Positions 12,060 to 26,300 of a stretch of 64,000 nucleotides of DNA are shown in pieces. The first letter of the stretch is position 1. The number at the start of each line of letters is the position of its first letter. This DNA comes from Crotophaga sulcirostris. Lineage: Eukaryota > Chordata > Aves > Cuculiformes > Crotophagidae. The position numbers and the translations under genes are program-made. The DNA is taken from positions 1 through 64,000 of the forward strand of contig VYZB01000756.1 in the NCBI GenBank assembly GCA_013397455.1, written 5' to 3'. The notes under the pieces are model-generated. The model was not told the DNA's origin, made no database searches, and worked only from the letters and a program-made list of their open reading frames with translations.

Positions 12060-12515
12060 NNNNNNNNNNNNNNNNNNNNNNNNNNNNNNNNNNNNNNNNN
12101 NNNNNNNNNNNNNNNNNNNNNNNNNNNNNNNNNNNNNNNNNNNNNNNNNNNNNNNNNNNNNNNNNNNNNNNNNNNNNNNNNNNNNNNNNNNNNNNNNNNN
12201 NNNNNNNNNNNNNNNNNNNNNNNNNNNNNNNNNNNNNNNNNNNNNNNNNNNNNNNNNNNNNNNNNNNNNNNNNNNNNNNNNNNNNNNNNNNNNNNNNNNN
12301 NNNNNNNNNNNNNNNNNNNNNNNNNNNNNNNNNNNNNNNNNNNNNNNNNNNNNNNNNNNNNNNNNNNNNNNNNNNNNNNNNNNNNNNNNNNNNNNNNNNN
12401 NNNNNNNNNNNNNNNNNNNNNNNNNNNNNNNNNNNNNNNNNNNNNNNNNNNNNNNNNNNNNNNNNNNNNNNNNNNNNNNNNNNNNNNNNNNNNNNNNNNN
12501 NNNNNNNNNNNNNNN
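12060..12515. other. Assembly gap (456 N)
   Basis: Every base is N. The left flank ends in CR1/minisatellite-like GC-rich sequence and the right flank opens directly in the CpG island. Part of the FRS2 promoter or first exon may therefore be missing. The gap length may be an estimate. Any reading frame drawn across it is meaningless. Confidence 0.99.
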
Positions 12516-12990
12516 GGAGGGGGGGAGCAGGCAGGAGTTGGGACTCGCTGGTCCTTGTGGGTTTCCCTTCCGACTCGGGTCATTCAGTAGGTCTGTGAAT
12601 TGGGGCCCGGCCGGGCGGGAGCGGGGCTGGGAGAGCGGGGCGCGAGTTCAGAAGCCAAAGAGGAGCCGCTGAAAACCGTCCTGGCGTTGGTTCCCGGGGT
12701 GCGGGTCCCGGCTGCCCGCCCGCCCGCTCGGTGCCCGGAGTGTCTGGTAGCTCCGTCTGATCGTGTGGGGTCTTGTCACCTCCCCCCGGCTCGGCTGCTG
12801 GGGTCACACGCCTCGCAAGGCAAGGGCGTTTTCGGGTCCAGGGGCTCCCGAGGCGCGAGCCCTGCGGCTGCCGGAGAGCTCTGCCGGCCGGCGGGTTGGG
12901 GGTGGCAGACGGAGCCTCCGAGGGGAAGGGGGTCCAGGACTTTTCACAGGGCTGCCTGGCGCCCTTGCTGTTCTCTTCTTAAACTTCCCT
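12516..12990 (+). promoter_or_regulatory. FRS2: CpG island, likely FRS2 promoter and first exon
   Basis: Roughly 45-50 CpG dinucleotides fall within ~420 bp, whereas the flanking intron has almost none. GC boxes such as ggggcgg-like runs and cccgcccgcccgctcgg (near 12713-12730) are visible and there is no TATA box, as usual for housekeeping promoters. The island is the only such one upstream of the FRS2 exons and the gene runs rightward from here, so I infer it holds the main start site and a non-coding first exon. I could not choose its splice donor with confidence; several weak GT sites (for example after 13048 and 13056) are possible. It could also serve a divergent transcript. Confidence 0.65.
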
Positions 12991-15059
12991 TCCTCTGATA
13001 TTTCCCTGGGTGCGAATGTAGCAAGGATAGGTCTGGAGAGTCGTGAAGGTCGGAAGGTGTCTTGGTACACGTTTGACTCTGTTTTTCATCTAAACTTAAT
13101 GTGCTTTCGTTTTCCAGAAAATCTTCTCATCTTTCTGGTCACAGCATCTTGTTCATTTATGCATAAGAAGTGATAATTATGATTAGAAATCACTAGGAGT
13201 GTTGTCAATCGCTCTGTTATTGCAGTGAGTGCGTACTGTAGAAGTCAGGATTGCTTTTAGTAAGCATTGAAAAAGTTGCCAACTGTGCTTTCAGCAAGTG
13301 GTTTTAACAAGTTTTTTATTTGTGATTTTTTAGAATAGTCTTTGAAATTTTTTAGCTTTATTTTTTTTACTTAAAATGCTATTGACAAAGTGATGTTTAG
13401 TGTAATGAGCAAAAAAGTATTCTGAAGAAATATTTTCTATCTTTTTCTAATGACGTTAATATTGGCAGTAATTCTGTGCTATGAATCTGCCATTAAATGT
13501 GCTCTGCTAGCTCTACAACATATTTTTATTTAGGAGAATGAAAACCTATTTTTTCTAAGTTTTATTGCTGTGTTAAAAGTGAGTTGGTATGAAGACACAT
13601 GGATTCAGATCCAGTAAGCATCCAGTTATCTTCTTAAAGTCTGCAGAACTGCCATGGAAGTTCATTGTCTGTTTTCCTCTGTTAGCAAGTGCATTTGAAA
13701 AGCACACCTGTCTATGTACGCCTGCTTAAAAATAGACCGTCATCAGTACCAATCACCATTTCAAGTCCAGAAACTGTTAACTCCATTCCAAATCATCACT
13801 TAAGAACGTTATTCCTTGACTTAGATTCACTGAGTTTATTTGCCTCTGTGTCAAGAATGCTTTGAAAATTCTTGTTGAAACGGCGTGCCAGTAGTTGTAT
13901 GTATATTGGGTTAAAGGGCTTTCCAGAGTTTTGCTCGCTTTCCAGTTCAGTGTCTTGTCTTAAAGGCTGGTAGTGAGTTTTCAAAATAAACTGTTCTCAA
14001 TTCTGTATAATGCTTACAGGCAGAGTAGTTTGGAGCACTCTTTCATCATGTAGTAATTTCTGTTGCAGAGAAGAGAGATTATCTTAAATTCTTGCAGTGG
14101 GCAGGTGGTAGTTTGTGGAAGGATCGATCTTTGTAAGAAAGAAGAGTTTCAGAAACTGGAGAGATATAAATGCAGCACTTGGGAAGACTAGTGTGCGGAT
14201 ACATTAATCAGATTTTGCACTTCTGTTTTACAGTTCTTGAACTGTAATGCTGATATGTTTTCTCTTTTGAATTGATATTGATATGGTTATGTTTCTTTGT
14301 TAATTGGATGAACATTAACGGATAATATTTACTTGCAATAGAAAGAACTCCCTGCTAAATATAATGATCCATTAATAAATTCTATTGTTTACAAACTAGC
14401 AAGATTATTGCTGACTGTCTGTACTACCACTTATGATACTTTACAAAAATTGTCTTGAAAGTAGCTATATCCATGTTTGTTATTTATTTGTTATGTATGA
14501 TTCTGAACTCTTTGAAATGAATTTTGTTCAATTCTGTGACTACTTGGTTTTATAGTTGGAGCAAAGCAACTTTTGAATAGCAGATAAAATTCACTCTTGA
14601 GCAGAGAGGTTTGTAAGGCCACTTTTATCACCTGAATCATTGTTTGAATTCACTGTAGTTTAGTGTTTACAAGGAAGATAATAGTTAACGTGACTGCATT
14701 GGTTTTGTTAAGTGTATGTTCTTCCTTATGGAAGTATCTGAGGTGATTTAATCAGTGATATTTAAAAGGTTGTCTGGTATCATTAAGTTATGGTAGCTAA
14801 TGTGCTGTCTTCATTTTATTGAACATGAAGAGTGAAATTGGTTAATATAGTGAACTGGCTTCCCTTTCTGCCGCTTGTGTGCGAGAAGACTATGGCTACC
14901 TGGGTTTCTGAAAAAAAATGGGACAAGGTTTAATCTTGGGAACAAATTAATTAAAATAATAATGTTTAGTTGCTCTAGCAAGTTTAAATTTAAAATGTGG
15001 TAGTGTACAATTGTGTTTCCACAGCATCACAAGCTGATTAAAATTGGACCTTCTGCCTT

Positions 15060-15560
15060 ACAAGGCTCCTTCCTCCTCTTTCTTCCTTTTGACAGTAAGG
15101 ATTGCACTGGGAGCCAATTCAGGAAGCTGAACTGGCTGGAAACTCACAGCTTTTTTTTTTTCTTTGGTAGTGTTATTTTTTAATTGACTGAGCGCCCTGA
15201 ACCGTCTCACTTTGCAGTTGTGTACCTGTGAGTGGCTGTGTGAACAAAGAGGTAGGATCTGAGAGAGGGAGGCAAAGAGTGGCACTGCCTGGGCCTGAAC
15301 GTGTGAGGCTGATGTGACAGGACTCCAGCCTGCAACCTATGGTTTTGCATAGAGGTACATCTGGCATGGATCAACTCCACCATTGAAAAACATGGTCCTG
15401 TTTGTTTCCACCCTGCTCTGCTGCTTCCTTCTTTGTGCGGGCAAATACTTGTATGGTTATGTGGTGAACTGGGCTGAGGTTTGAACGAACTTGGGGGAGG
15501 GGAAGGGAGGGAAAGGTTAGATTTGAGCTGGATCAGTTTGCTGCACAAACATTTGTGCTG
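15060..15560. repeat. Possible old interspersed repeat, shared motif with 32580-32625
   Basis: A GC-richer, purine-rich island inside AT-rich intron. The stretch near 15118-15142 (ttcaggaagctgaactggctg and onward) matches about 20 of 24 bases at 32592-32616 (ctcaggaaactaaactggctg). The match is too short to define a family, and I do not recognise the element. Confidence 0.25.
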
Positions 15561-18500
15561 GCGCAAAGATGGGGGTGGAAGCAAGCAGTAAGGGGAGCAA
15601 GGTGTGTCTGTTTCTTTTGGTGACAGTGACACATTATGCCCATTTAAAGTATACTCTATACTGGCCTAATTCAGTGAGGTTAAGCTCATACAGCATTGAG
15701 GGTGTGCATACATTGTTCAGTTATGGTTCATGGACATATGTTACATCTAAGACTCCTTAATCCATAGCAGTGTGTCTCTGATTTCATGATGTACTTTGAA
15801 GGGAGTTTGAGGGAAGAATCTGGCCTTTTGTGTAGTAACTCTTTTTTTTTTAAAGTATTCAGTACCTATTGTTTCCATTAGCAGTACTTAATGGGAAAAA
15901 TATGCGCCTGTTTATAACTGGTGTTCATCCATCAAGTTCTTGTTCTTGAAACATTGAATTTGTTCAGCATGTATGTTGAGTTTCTAAATTTGAAAGACTA
16001 AAATCAGAAAAGATAGTGATTGGAGTGTCCACTAAGAAAACTGCAAACTATTTTGCAGTAGTAAGTACATTAAAAAAATCCCAGTGAAAATTATGAGGCT
16101 GACCTAAGGCATATATTATAGCTTCAGACAGTTTCCTAGGAGGCAGCGTGTGCCTCTTCTTCTTAAGTAACTATTTAATGGTGAGTAATTTTCAAAATCT
16201 GCCTTAAGGCTTTCAGGCTATCACAGAAGTTGAGCTTAATGTTTCAGGATATGGACAGGCATTGATTTTTTTTTTTTAATTTTTTTTTCTCCCCAAACAT
16301 TTGTGAAGACTGTAGATAACTATCCCCAGCTGTATGTCTCTACAGCTCTGCCACAGATCACCATGCTTAATGATCCTTTCTACCAAAGAATCTGTATGCA
16401 GTATTTTGTGCTTTATGCACAATCAGCAGTTAAATGGACAGTATAAGCTATATCTACCCTCACTAGTGAGGTACCTTCATTATTTTTTCTGAAGCGGATT
16501 GGTGTGCTCTTACAGGATCCACTCTCTTGCAAGTCTATTATTGCTGCGTGGCAACGAGTAGCTGTGGGCAGTAGCTGCTGGTGGAAGAGAGGACTTATCT
16601 GCAGCTTTTCAGTGATGTTTTTTGAAACAAATGTAATGGATTTTATTTTTGTCTGCTACTGAATAACATCATTTCTTGTCAAAGCTATTTGAGGAGCTGT
16701 TGGCTGAAAACTGCTGTCCAGAGATGTGTAATTTCACACGGTATATGCAGATATTTTAGTTGCATATGCAAGTTACAGAACAGCAGTCCTGATACAAGAC
16801 TTTGAATTTTCCACTGTTAAGCATCATCTTTTCTTAATGACTCTTCTGTGTAATCAGTGTCAGAAGTGAACATTCTTTTTGAACTTGAACTAGTGAGAAA
16901 CTGATGTGTGGTGTTTTCTCATATAAGTATGTATGGATGTAAATGTGTGCATGTAGTGTATTCTCCAGGTGTAATGTACTCTTCAGCGCTTCTGCAAGGT
17001 GGCAACAATCATAACAACCAATTTAGTTTACCTTTTTCTGGAGGCCCATCTTCCTGGAGCCATGTGATTCTCCAGAATTTCAGTCTTTCCCTCAGGCTTG
17101 AAATGACAACAGAAATGATTATCCCTTGGCTTTACTAAAAAGAACTGACAAGTTATTTCTGATGTTTATACAATAAAATTTCATGATTATGGCATGTTTG
17201 GGACTGACAGTATGCATTCTTTTCTAATTAGTGGAAATGGTGTTGTGATTACTGACTGTTTCCTTCTCTTGTCTTTGAGTACTTTAATTTCATACCTTAT
17301 TTGTTGTTCTTCTAAAATGCTTTCACATCCATATGTGGCATAGTGAGATGAGAAGATTTTTGTCACGTAAGCTGTACTTAATCTGTCACTGACTTCTCAG
17401 GTGGTCCAGCATAATCCCTGAACTTTTTCCCTGAATCTCAGTGGACAAAGTAATGCTGATATCTGTGTTAGGCAATCTGTTCCTCTGAATTACTGCAAGT
17501 GTAAAATGGTTGTGATTCGTGTTATTGATGTCATAGCTGACCGTGCTGGATGGCCACCTGTATTTACTTCAGTTTCCAGAATAAGCCACAATTACTAGAC
17601 ATGCCACTTCTTCTCACAGAACTATTTTTGTGATGTAGAGGTTCAGTTTCTGTATTGGCTCTTGATAGAAGCACCTCTGAGTTGGTACTTTTTTGAACAG
17701 GGATTTTAAAAAAAGATCCCAAATGTAGGATTTAGCTTATCCTTTTTCTTTCCTTTTAATTATGATAAATGTGTATGTTACAGCAGAGGTATTCAAGTAC
17801 TTCTTGCCTTTTGGCTTTTTCTGGTGTGTATGTGTGTTACTATTCTATTGAGGAAAATGTGATTCAGAAATAGGGTATGAATTGTCTATGCTTGTAATAA
17901 AAGCTGAGAACTCTAGGGCAGTGGGCTTATCTGAAATAGTGATGGTTTTTCTGGAATGTACTTCAAACTCAGGAGAGACTGAGGCAGCATATTTTTAATC
18001 TGAAGGTCGTGCTTCTTCCCCTTGGCTTTTCTTCATAGTTAGTGATTTTCCTCCTGGGTTGAGATGCTGCTGCTGCCATTCATAAAGGGGTGATGATTAC
18101 TGTAAACCATAGATCCACTACTGTGTGCTGACTCAATGGTGAAAAGTTGCTTTTAATTTTCTGCCTTTTCAAGGGTAAAATAGACTCTATGCATCCCATA
18201 TGGCAATACCTGTATTCCTGTGTTTCTAATGGAAGAGACAGAACTTTGATCTGTCTCTCACTGGAGTTGCAGTTTAAGCTGATGTGTTGATATTATTACT
18301 GTTTTCCTGTGCCTGCTGCCAAGGAAGTTAAATTGCGTAGTAGTTCTCTGCTGGCATTACTCACCTTGGCACAAATGAAGCATTTGTATTTCAGGCAAAT
18401 TTTCTTAAATGCTTTGGACAGGGATATTTATCTTGTGCATTAGTGTAACACCTGGCACTATATGCAGGTGGGGACATTTCATTCTTAACATAATTTAGTC

Positions 18501-19639
18501 AGTAAAAGTGATTGTGGTAATACTGTTGATTTGTTATGTGAACATTGGGAACCTATTGATCAGCACAATATTGGATGTATTTCTGAGATGGGATGTCTTT
18601 ATTTTATGACTTCTAAGGTACTTGATATGGTGGAGAGTTGACTGATTCTACTGTGCCCGAAGGCAGTGTTACATCTTTTTCTCAAATGGAGATGTTGAAG
18701 CAGTAGCTTTAAAAGGGAAACTCCCACAATTTTTTAAAAATTCTTTTTCAGAAATGCAAATTGTTGTTTGTATGTAAACTTCCAGTGAGAAATAAGCCAT
18801 CCAGTACTGTGTTCCATCTTGGTAGCGATGTATTTTATGCTGAGCTTTTCTGAAATGACAACAGTAGCTTTTTGCTTAGTTGTACAACGGAGCAAAACAG
18901 AGCTGACTGTGCAGCATTTCTCCTTCAGACATGTCTAAATTTTTCAGTCTATTTATGAGTATCAACAAACACTTTGTGCATACTTTCGCCATGCGTTGAA
19001 TGCTTCTATTTTCCTTTAATTTAGCTTAAAACTGGTAATGGAATTCCTGAGGTTTTGAAAGGAATAGCTCTTGGCAAGCCTAGAGTTTTGAAACCAAAGG
19101 CAAATTAAGATACCAGGCAAACACAGGGAGGGCTACTTCTTCAGGGAAGTTAAGATTCTTCCAACATCTTAGACAGAGCATGTTGTATTTATATTAAAAA
19201 AAAAAAAAATCTCTTTGAATTACTTTTTTACAACACATGTGCTATTTTTCTTTTTAAAAAAATCTTACTGGAGCACAGAGGGACTTTTTTCCCCTTAATG
19301 TCACTCAACAAGTTTAGCCTTTTCAGCCAACCATTAGAAGTAGGCGGTGTAATACTCCTTTCTTTGTAGCTGTCTGTATTTTTCAACATTTCAAACATTT
19401 ACTGAAGTGTGTAATTAGATTACTAGTTTCAGTTTAAATAAAAAATGCTCTTGCTTTTATATCACCACAATAATTTTAATTGAAAATAGTCGTTGCTACT
19501 ATGAATCTGAAGTAGTGCAATAGTACAATCCAAACGTTTATTTACATTTTCAAAGTGTAGTTGTGCTTTTTTATAAAGCATATAGCAAAGCTACTTGAGC
19601 TTTGTGGGAATTGGAGAAGATATGATGGAGGAGAACTTA

Positions 19640-20360
19640 CCTGTCTGTCACAACCTTGTCCCTCTTTGGCATCTGCGGTACTTGCTTGCTGCAAGCATCT
19701 TCCCTTTTTTGTACCTTCTTCCCACTAATCCCAAGGTGTACAGTGGTTCATGGAAGACTTGCATGCTGTCTCCTTTACTTACGTTACCGCATTTCTTTCT
19801 AGAGATTCGTGACCCTACATACCTTCATTCAGTCCTGCTTTTCCTTGCAGTTTCTTGTTATCATATACATTTTCATTGTTTCAGAGCTCACTACCATCTC
19901 TCTCAAACTTAACTCGTTTGCTCACCATTTGCGATGCCACCGACAACGGTGTAATCCTCTCCATGCAGGGCTGCTGTTTGGGAGTAGCCCCCTTTTTTTT
20001 CCTCTTCTCCTTGAATCCCCAGTCACATACATATCCTCCTCCTTCCTTGTCCAAACAATGTTTTCAAGACCATGTTTTCTTTTTCTGTCTTTGCAAGCTT
20101 CATTTGTTTAGGCCTGTATCTGTCATCTGGAGCACTGAAAGTACCTCCTCCCTCCTCTCCTGCTATTCCTGTCTCTGCAATCTGTTTAAAGTACAGTGGG
20201 TAGGGTTTTTCAGTAGTCTGTGTGACTGGTAGTTTCCCTCATCAAGCTAAAGCTCGTTGTCTTTGAATTAAGATCTACATCTCATATTTCTACATCCTAC
20301 TCCTCTTTTTAGTGCTACTCTCGCTGCTCAAATCTATCCTCCCCCCACGTCTCTGACTAT
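19640..20360. other. Strand-asymmetric pyrimidine-rich block
   Basis: For about 700 bp the plus strand is strongly C+T-rich, with many ctcc/cttcc clusters, unlike the mixed AT-rich flanks. The minus strand correspondingly resembles a purine-rich exon or 3' UTR. Open frames of 100-125 codons on the plus strand are a by-product of the skew and do not resemble a protein. It may be a decayed retroelement or a retroposed UTR. Confidence 0.35.
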
Positions 20361-23300
20361 GTTTCGTGTCGTAGTCTTCCTTTTGATGTGGGAAACTTGA
20401 GTATAACTGTATGTTATATACGTTAATGCTACTAGAGAAAATGATTGCACCTCTGACTTTTCTTTGTGAATATTAGAGTATCTTGTTGTCTCTCCGCTTA
20501 TACAGATGAACTAGGTTCTTATCTACCGAAACTGACAGGGATGCATGTCACCTTTGGATCTTTCTTATAGAAGCCTATGAAATATATGTTGCTGTATATC
20601 TTACGAATCTCGTTCATTTGTCTGATAACTGTACTTTTTACTTAGGCATATCACCAATGCTCTTTGCTTATTCCTTAAGCTCTGTTGTGTGAGTACAGTG
20701 TCAGATTTTCTAGACTTATATGATCATATTTGATTTCAGTTAGTAAATATTTTTTCTACACTTGGTGGGTTTCTTTGGTGAAGCTAATCACATGTAATCT
20801 GTGGCTCTTATTTAAATGATATACAAATTGAATTAAGCTGGCAATAAAAGTAGTATTGTACCGTCTCCTGTACTTGACTTATTGCAGAACTAAAGCTAAT
20901 ATTAACAGAGGCAATACCCTTTTTTTTTCCTAATAAGGGAAGCTAAGTGGCTTAAATATTTTTCTTCATGTCTCATGAAACTTTGGTTCACAAGGTTTTT
21001 AACTGAGTGACTTGTGGTTTGTTTGTGTTGTTTTTTTTTTCTCAAAAGTTAAACTTTTACGTCTCCTCATTATTTGAATGTTTGAGTTGTAATAGAATAA
21101 AGTTATAATAGTTGCAATAATCTATTTTAATTTACAGTTTGCTTTGCCTGTCTTAAATGTTTTAGGATAGCAGAATTAAATCATTGTGAATCTCTTCTGG
21201 GTAATGGCAGGTGCCTTCTGTTTCATTCTCTTAAAGTAGACTTTCATGCATTGAAACTGAGAAAGCAGCGTACATGTTACTTATCAGTTTGTACTGCTGT
21301 AAGTGTAAAAGGACTACAGCAGTGGAAGATTTAGTGTTAATTTTGCCAGGTGTACAAATGTTAATGCTAAAGTGAACTGGGTGTTTGTGCAGCTAGACTG
21401 GTTGTGGTCTTAAATTCTTAAATAATTGGCTCCTTTAATGTTCCTAAAAGCATTTAATTGGCAAATGTGTGGATGCTCTGTGTGAATGTGAATGCCTGCT
21501 TTCTTATCTTTGATATCTATATCTTTCTTCATTTACTGTATAAGTTTTAGGCAATGGTCTTCAGTTCTTGAGAGAATTTCCTCTGCTTTTGCAGTTTTGC
21601 TGGGAAGGATACTATAACGTTAATCTTGGTTATTAAAAGGCATTTGGTTAAGACATTTTAGGTCTTAAAAAGTAATGAACAAGCTAATATGAAATACGAT
21701 ATTATCCAATAAATTGTTCTCTAAACTTGACCTTTGTGGTATTTATTTAGTATTATTATAATAACATTGTTATGCCTATATTTAGAGAAACTGAGTAATA
21801 CATGCCAGTCAGTCCTGCAGCTCCAGTGTGCTCCATTCCTAAAAACTGCTGGACTAGAAAAGAATGTGTGCAGGAAGGGATAAAGGGAATGTACTACTTT
21901 AGCTTCAGACAAGCTATTTTCTTTTTTTTTAATTTATTCTTCCCTCCTCCTTTTTCTGGTAGACAGGTAGAGGGGTGAACCTTTCTTATCCAGTGCTTAC
22001 ATCCTCCCCCCCTAGGTTCCAGTACTTTACCTGGTAACAGAGGTGGGGAGAGCATTTCTAGCTTGTCCTCTGGGTTTTCAGTTCTAGAGCAATGTGTGTT
22101 TTGTCTGAGGTACAACATACACCAGAAACTTAGATAAGCTACTAGTTTCTGTTTAAGTGTATATGATGACTGTTACTTTAAGATACTTACGGCCGCTTAG
22201 GGTCTTGAAATATTTCTACTAGCAAAGAGCAACTAAGTGCTCTTCAAAATCTAAAGTTCAAGTTATTTATCTTGAATATTCTGTGCCTGCAGAGAATGTG
22301 GATCATCTGACCTTCACAAATGTGTTTTCTTTTACTATTACTGTAGTCCATAAGTGTCAGTATGTTTGCTTAATAAATACTTATTTCTTCCTGCTTCAGC
22401 GTTCCTTGTGCTATTAGGTCTCTGTAAGGTGGTCCTATAAAGCACAACTGCATGCATGTCTGTTAAATTTAATTTTACTTCTTTTGAAGAGTTTGTGTTA
22501 ACTAACGTCAGCTGTAAAATAGAATTCTGTTTGCTAAATGAATATAGCTTAGTAATTTTAAATTGTATCATTTTTAAATGGTTTCATATTAAAGTAAAAA
22601 GTAGTTTAACATTAAAAAGAAAACCTTTCCAATGGTTAGATTGTGCCAATACCATATCAGTTTAGCATTTTTCTGTGAATTCTTCACTGCTGGTATTAAA
22701 ATAAATCAGTAACACTTATTTATACTTAAGCCTGTCCCCTATCCTCCAAGGACCCCTATTTGTAGTAAAGCCTCTCTCCCCCCTCCAAGAACAGAGGCAC
22801 CTCCAATTTATACCTGGTGTCAACCTCGGGTTAGCTGTGAATATTCATGTCCAGGTTTAAATATTTGAAGTGTTAAAGTTCACAGGTACAGGTATGTAAA
22901 AAAAAAAAATAGTTGGCAAGCAGTTAATTTAAGTTCTGTATTTACGTATCACTTCTGACATCTTCTTATGCTCTTACCTTTTGCTAAGTAAACTGGAGAA
23001 GAGTTTTGAATGGTTCTTTATTTAGATCCTGATTCATGTAAGATTTTGCCTTGTATTTTGATTTTTGTCATTGAACTACAGGTGACAAAACTTAGCAAAA
23101 TATGCAGGGATAATAAGGTTCAATGTAAGCCTATGCTGGTCGGTTTGAAGCTTACTGGTTGTAAGCTCTCCTTAGGAAGGATGATTTCTTTGTAGTTTTG
23201 ATAGGAAGGTGTCTGAGGAGGAGAAAACGTGTTCAGCTGAGGCTTTGGGGACAGATTGAAGTACTTATTGCGAAGTAGTGTACTCCAGGGAAAGCTCTTA

Positions 23301-26300
23301 ATAAAATGATTAAATATTGACTACTATTAGGTACTTTATGCTAAAAAGTAGAGTGGTATTAATTAGCTGTTATGTGATCTACCAAACTGTTCTTGCATTG
23401 ATCATAAGTAGACTGGTTACAATGTTACCATCAGATTGATTGGCTCTAGTGCTGACTTGTACAGTGAGCAGTGCATTAAGGATAGTGCATTGGATTCTTA
23501 TGAAGTGTTCTATCATAAGCATAAGGTTTTATATTGTGCATGAAATATGTAGATTTAGGCTTTTGCATGAAAAACATCAAGTATTTGTTTCAACGTGCTA
23601 TGCATTTAGTAAATTGGCAGTTTTTGAATTGCTGTAGTGTTTGATTACATACAACTCATTAATTTTCTTGAAAAAAATTCTAGTATTTGAAGTAAGACCC
23701 GTTTTCTAATCCTGCTGTCAGATGTCAAAATATCAGAAATAGGCAGATCACATCTCCTCTTGCTGCTTTGCAGTGCCTCACATAAAAGTGACCTAGATGT
23801 GTGGGGGTTTTGTTTTTTCTTTTAATAGAGTTATTCAAGTTAACATAGCTTTTATTGTTGATTAATAGCTAAAATTATTGGGGGAGGCGGGGAGAAGGGA
23901 GTAGGATGGGGAAGGGACAGCTAGAGTTCATTCTTTTATAGAAAGAAAATCTTCCGCTCTCTTCCATCACTTGGGTGCTTTATATTCTGTTCCATCATTA
24001 GTCTGTAATGCTAGCATTCAGATTGTCAAAAATTGGACATAACCCAGGAACTGAAAAGAGTGTAAACTCTTGTATAAAGAAATAGATAAGACTTCCTTGT
24101 CAGCTGCTGATGAATAAGTGAAATACTGTATTAATGAGGTTTATAAGTAGTTCGATTTTAGGTTTGTTCTGTATGAAATGTTATTTAAGTGTGCTATACC
24201 AAGGAAATGTAGCTTCAGAAAGCTTCCTGTGTTTTTGAATTCAGAACAAACAAGGAAATATCGCAAAAGAATGCTTGAGATAATGGAATAATAAAGCTTA
24301 GCACTGAATGATGAAAAGTACAAGTATTTTATATATTACTTTGAATAGTAAATATTGGGGCTGGGTGTAAGTGATTTGAGAGAGGTCTTGGTTTATGCTT
24401 ATTGTAAAGACTTTATGAATTAATTCCAATAGCAGGCACAACTTCAGTGAAGTTACGTCACTGATTACCTTTCATTATGAATGGTCTGTTTTGAGGTGGG
24501 TAGTTACAGGAAATTTTGTAACTACATAGGGGCATGTAAAAAGAACATAAAACAAGAAAGAATAAGGGGGTGTTGTCTTTGAAATGCAAGTAGAGAGTTA
24601 TGAATAAAATCTGAGTAAAACTGTAACCGAAACACTTGATATGAAATTTTGTATATCAAAAGCTACTTGCCAAGTTACTCGTAGGCTAACCTTACTAATA
24701 AACCTCATTTAAATTTTCTTTGGGTTTCAGATTTGTGTGTGGGAATGTATTGTTTTTATGGTGCTGGTTAGACAAAAACCACTGTTGTATGGAAATTTGG
24801 TAAAAAGGATCTCAGAAACCTAGAAGCTGAGTTTCTTTTGCTCTATGCTTTTATCCCATCACACTTTCTTTCCAAGCCAAGGTACAGAGAAGAAGAAAAT
24901 TCTACTTTTTTTGGTTAAATTGCATGTAATTTGGTACTAAGGACTTGCTTTTTTTAAAAAAAACTTATATAGACACGTTCTTACTGAGGCTTGAAATTTT
25001 TGTGCTGGTGCAGAGACACAGTGAGCAGACCATCTTCCCCCCGCCTCCTCCAAATATATTTTTCAGTTGGTTGAGTAACAACATTTTGCCCAACTGATTT
25101 ACACTTGGATGAAGCACTGATAGTTAAATTGAATGTCAGTAGAGTTTTATTTTAACTCAAAAATAGTGACAGCGTAGCTTGGGACAGGCAGTGCACTTTT
25201 TTCTACAGTTTGCTTTTGCACAATCATCTTGTACATGGATGGTTAAAGTATTTGTAAATCGGTTTACAGTATGCCTTACAGTATTTTTTTTGTTTGTTTG
25301 CTTTAAAAGGCCATGATGTGAACTGCAGCAATTCAACAGCTGATTCGTGAGTAGTTCAGTATTTGTCTCCTGAATGAGGTAGGGATTTTGTTGGGGGGCT
25401 GGCACCTGGTGAGGACAGTGAATTCATCCACTGGCTCCTTCGTGATGGTAGTTGCTACTTCCTAGAATTTAATTATATTTCCAAGAAAACTGTAAATGCT
25501 TCCCTATGAAATTTGCACATTCATGGGCACTTATTAGGCTTATACCTGATGCAGTGAATTGTACCAGTGAGTTATGTGGTGCCCCGAGATTTTTCATACA
25601 GATTTTATGCATCATTTATACATCTGTTGTAGTACTTTTTTTTTTTTTACTAAGTTGCTACATGTGCTTTAAGGTTATATGTCACTATGGATGACCTCTG
25701 TCTATAGTAGTGGTTTGGCAGAGATTTTAAACACATGCAAATATAAACTGTTAAAAAGTGTCAATTATAGATGCTTCTCTAGGGAGAGACTCAAATGAGT
25801 CATGTGTAGCACCACACGAGTAGTAAACTGAGCTCTGAGGATCTTATGACTGCTTTTTGTTCCCTAGGCTATCTGATGGCCAGCAAGGAAGCCAAGATGT
25901 GCTAGAGATTAAAGAACTCTACTATTGCTTCAGTACGTAGTGAGTTACAAAACTTATTAAAATTAACATACCTGTACCAATTTGTTCTATCCACTTTGGC
26001 CCTAGATCAGTGAATATAATAGACAAAATGTATGGTCTCAGCAGGCAAGAATTAATGCATTTTAGTTTGTCTAGTGTAAAAATGGCACCACTGAGGCTGA
26101 CAGATTCTTGTTGCTGCAGTGTAGGGCTGTTAGCACAGGGAAGGTTCATGTGCTCATGGTGCTGTTTGAGGTAGGCGGGTGTCTGCTGCAGAAGAATTTG
26201 TATCAGTCTGAAGCACTAGACAGGCTTCAGAATTGGACAACAACCCTCTTTGCAGCATGCCATAGTCTTTCAGTTGCTGGCACAGCAGAAACAAAGGATG

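Noticed and set aside
11722..12672. Long frames of 245-316 codons crossing the gap
   Set aside because: Most of their length is undetermined bases; the frames exist only because N codons are not stops.
12600..13173. Proline/arginine-rich frames in the CpG island as proteins
   Set aside because: GC-rich DNA lacks stops by composition; no family resemblance, and several frames overlap on both strands.
19595..20232. Plus-strand frames of 100-125 codons as coding
   Set aside because: They overlap in different phases and reflect the pyrimidine bias; no domain or splice support.
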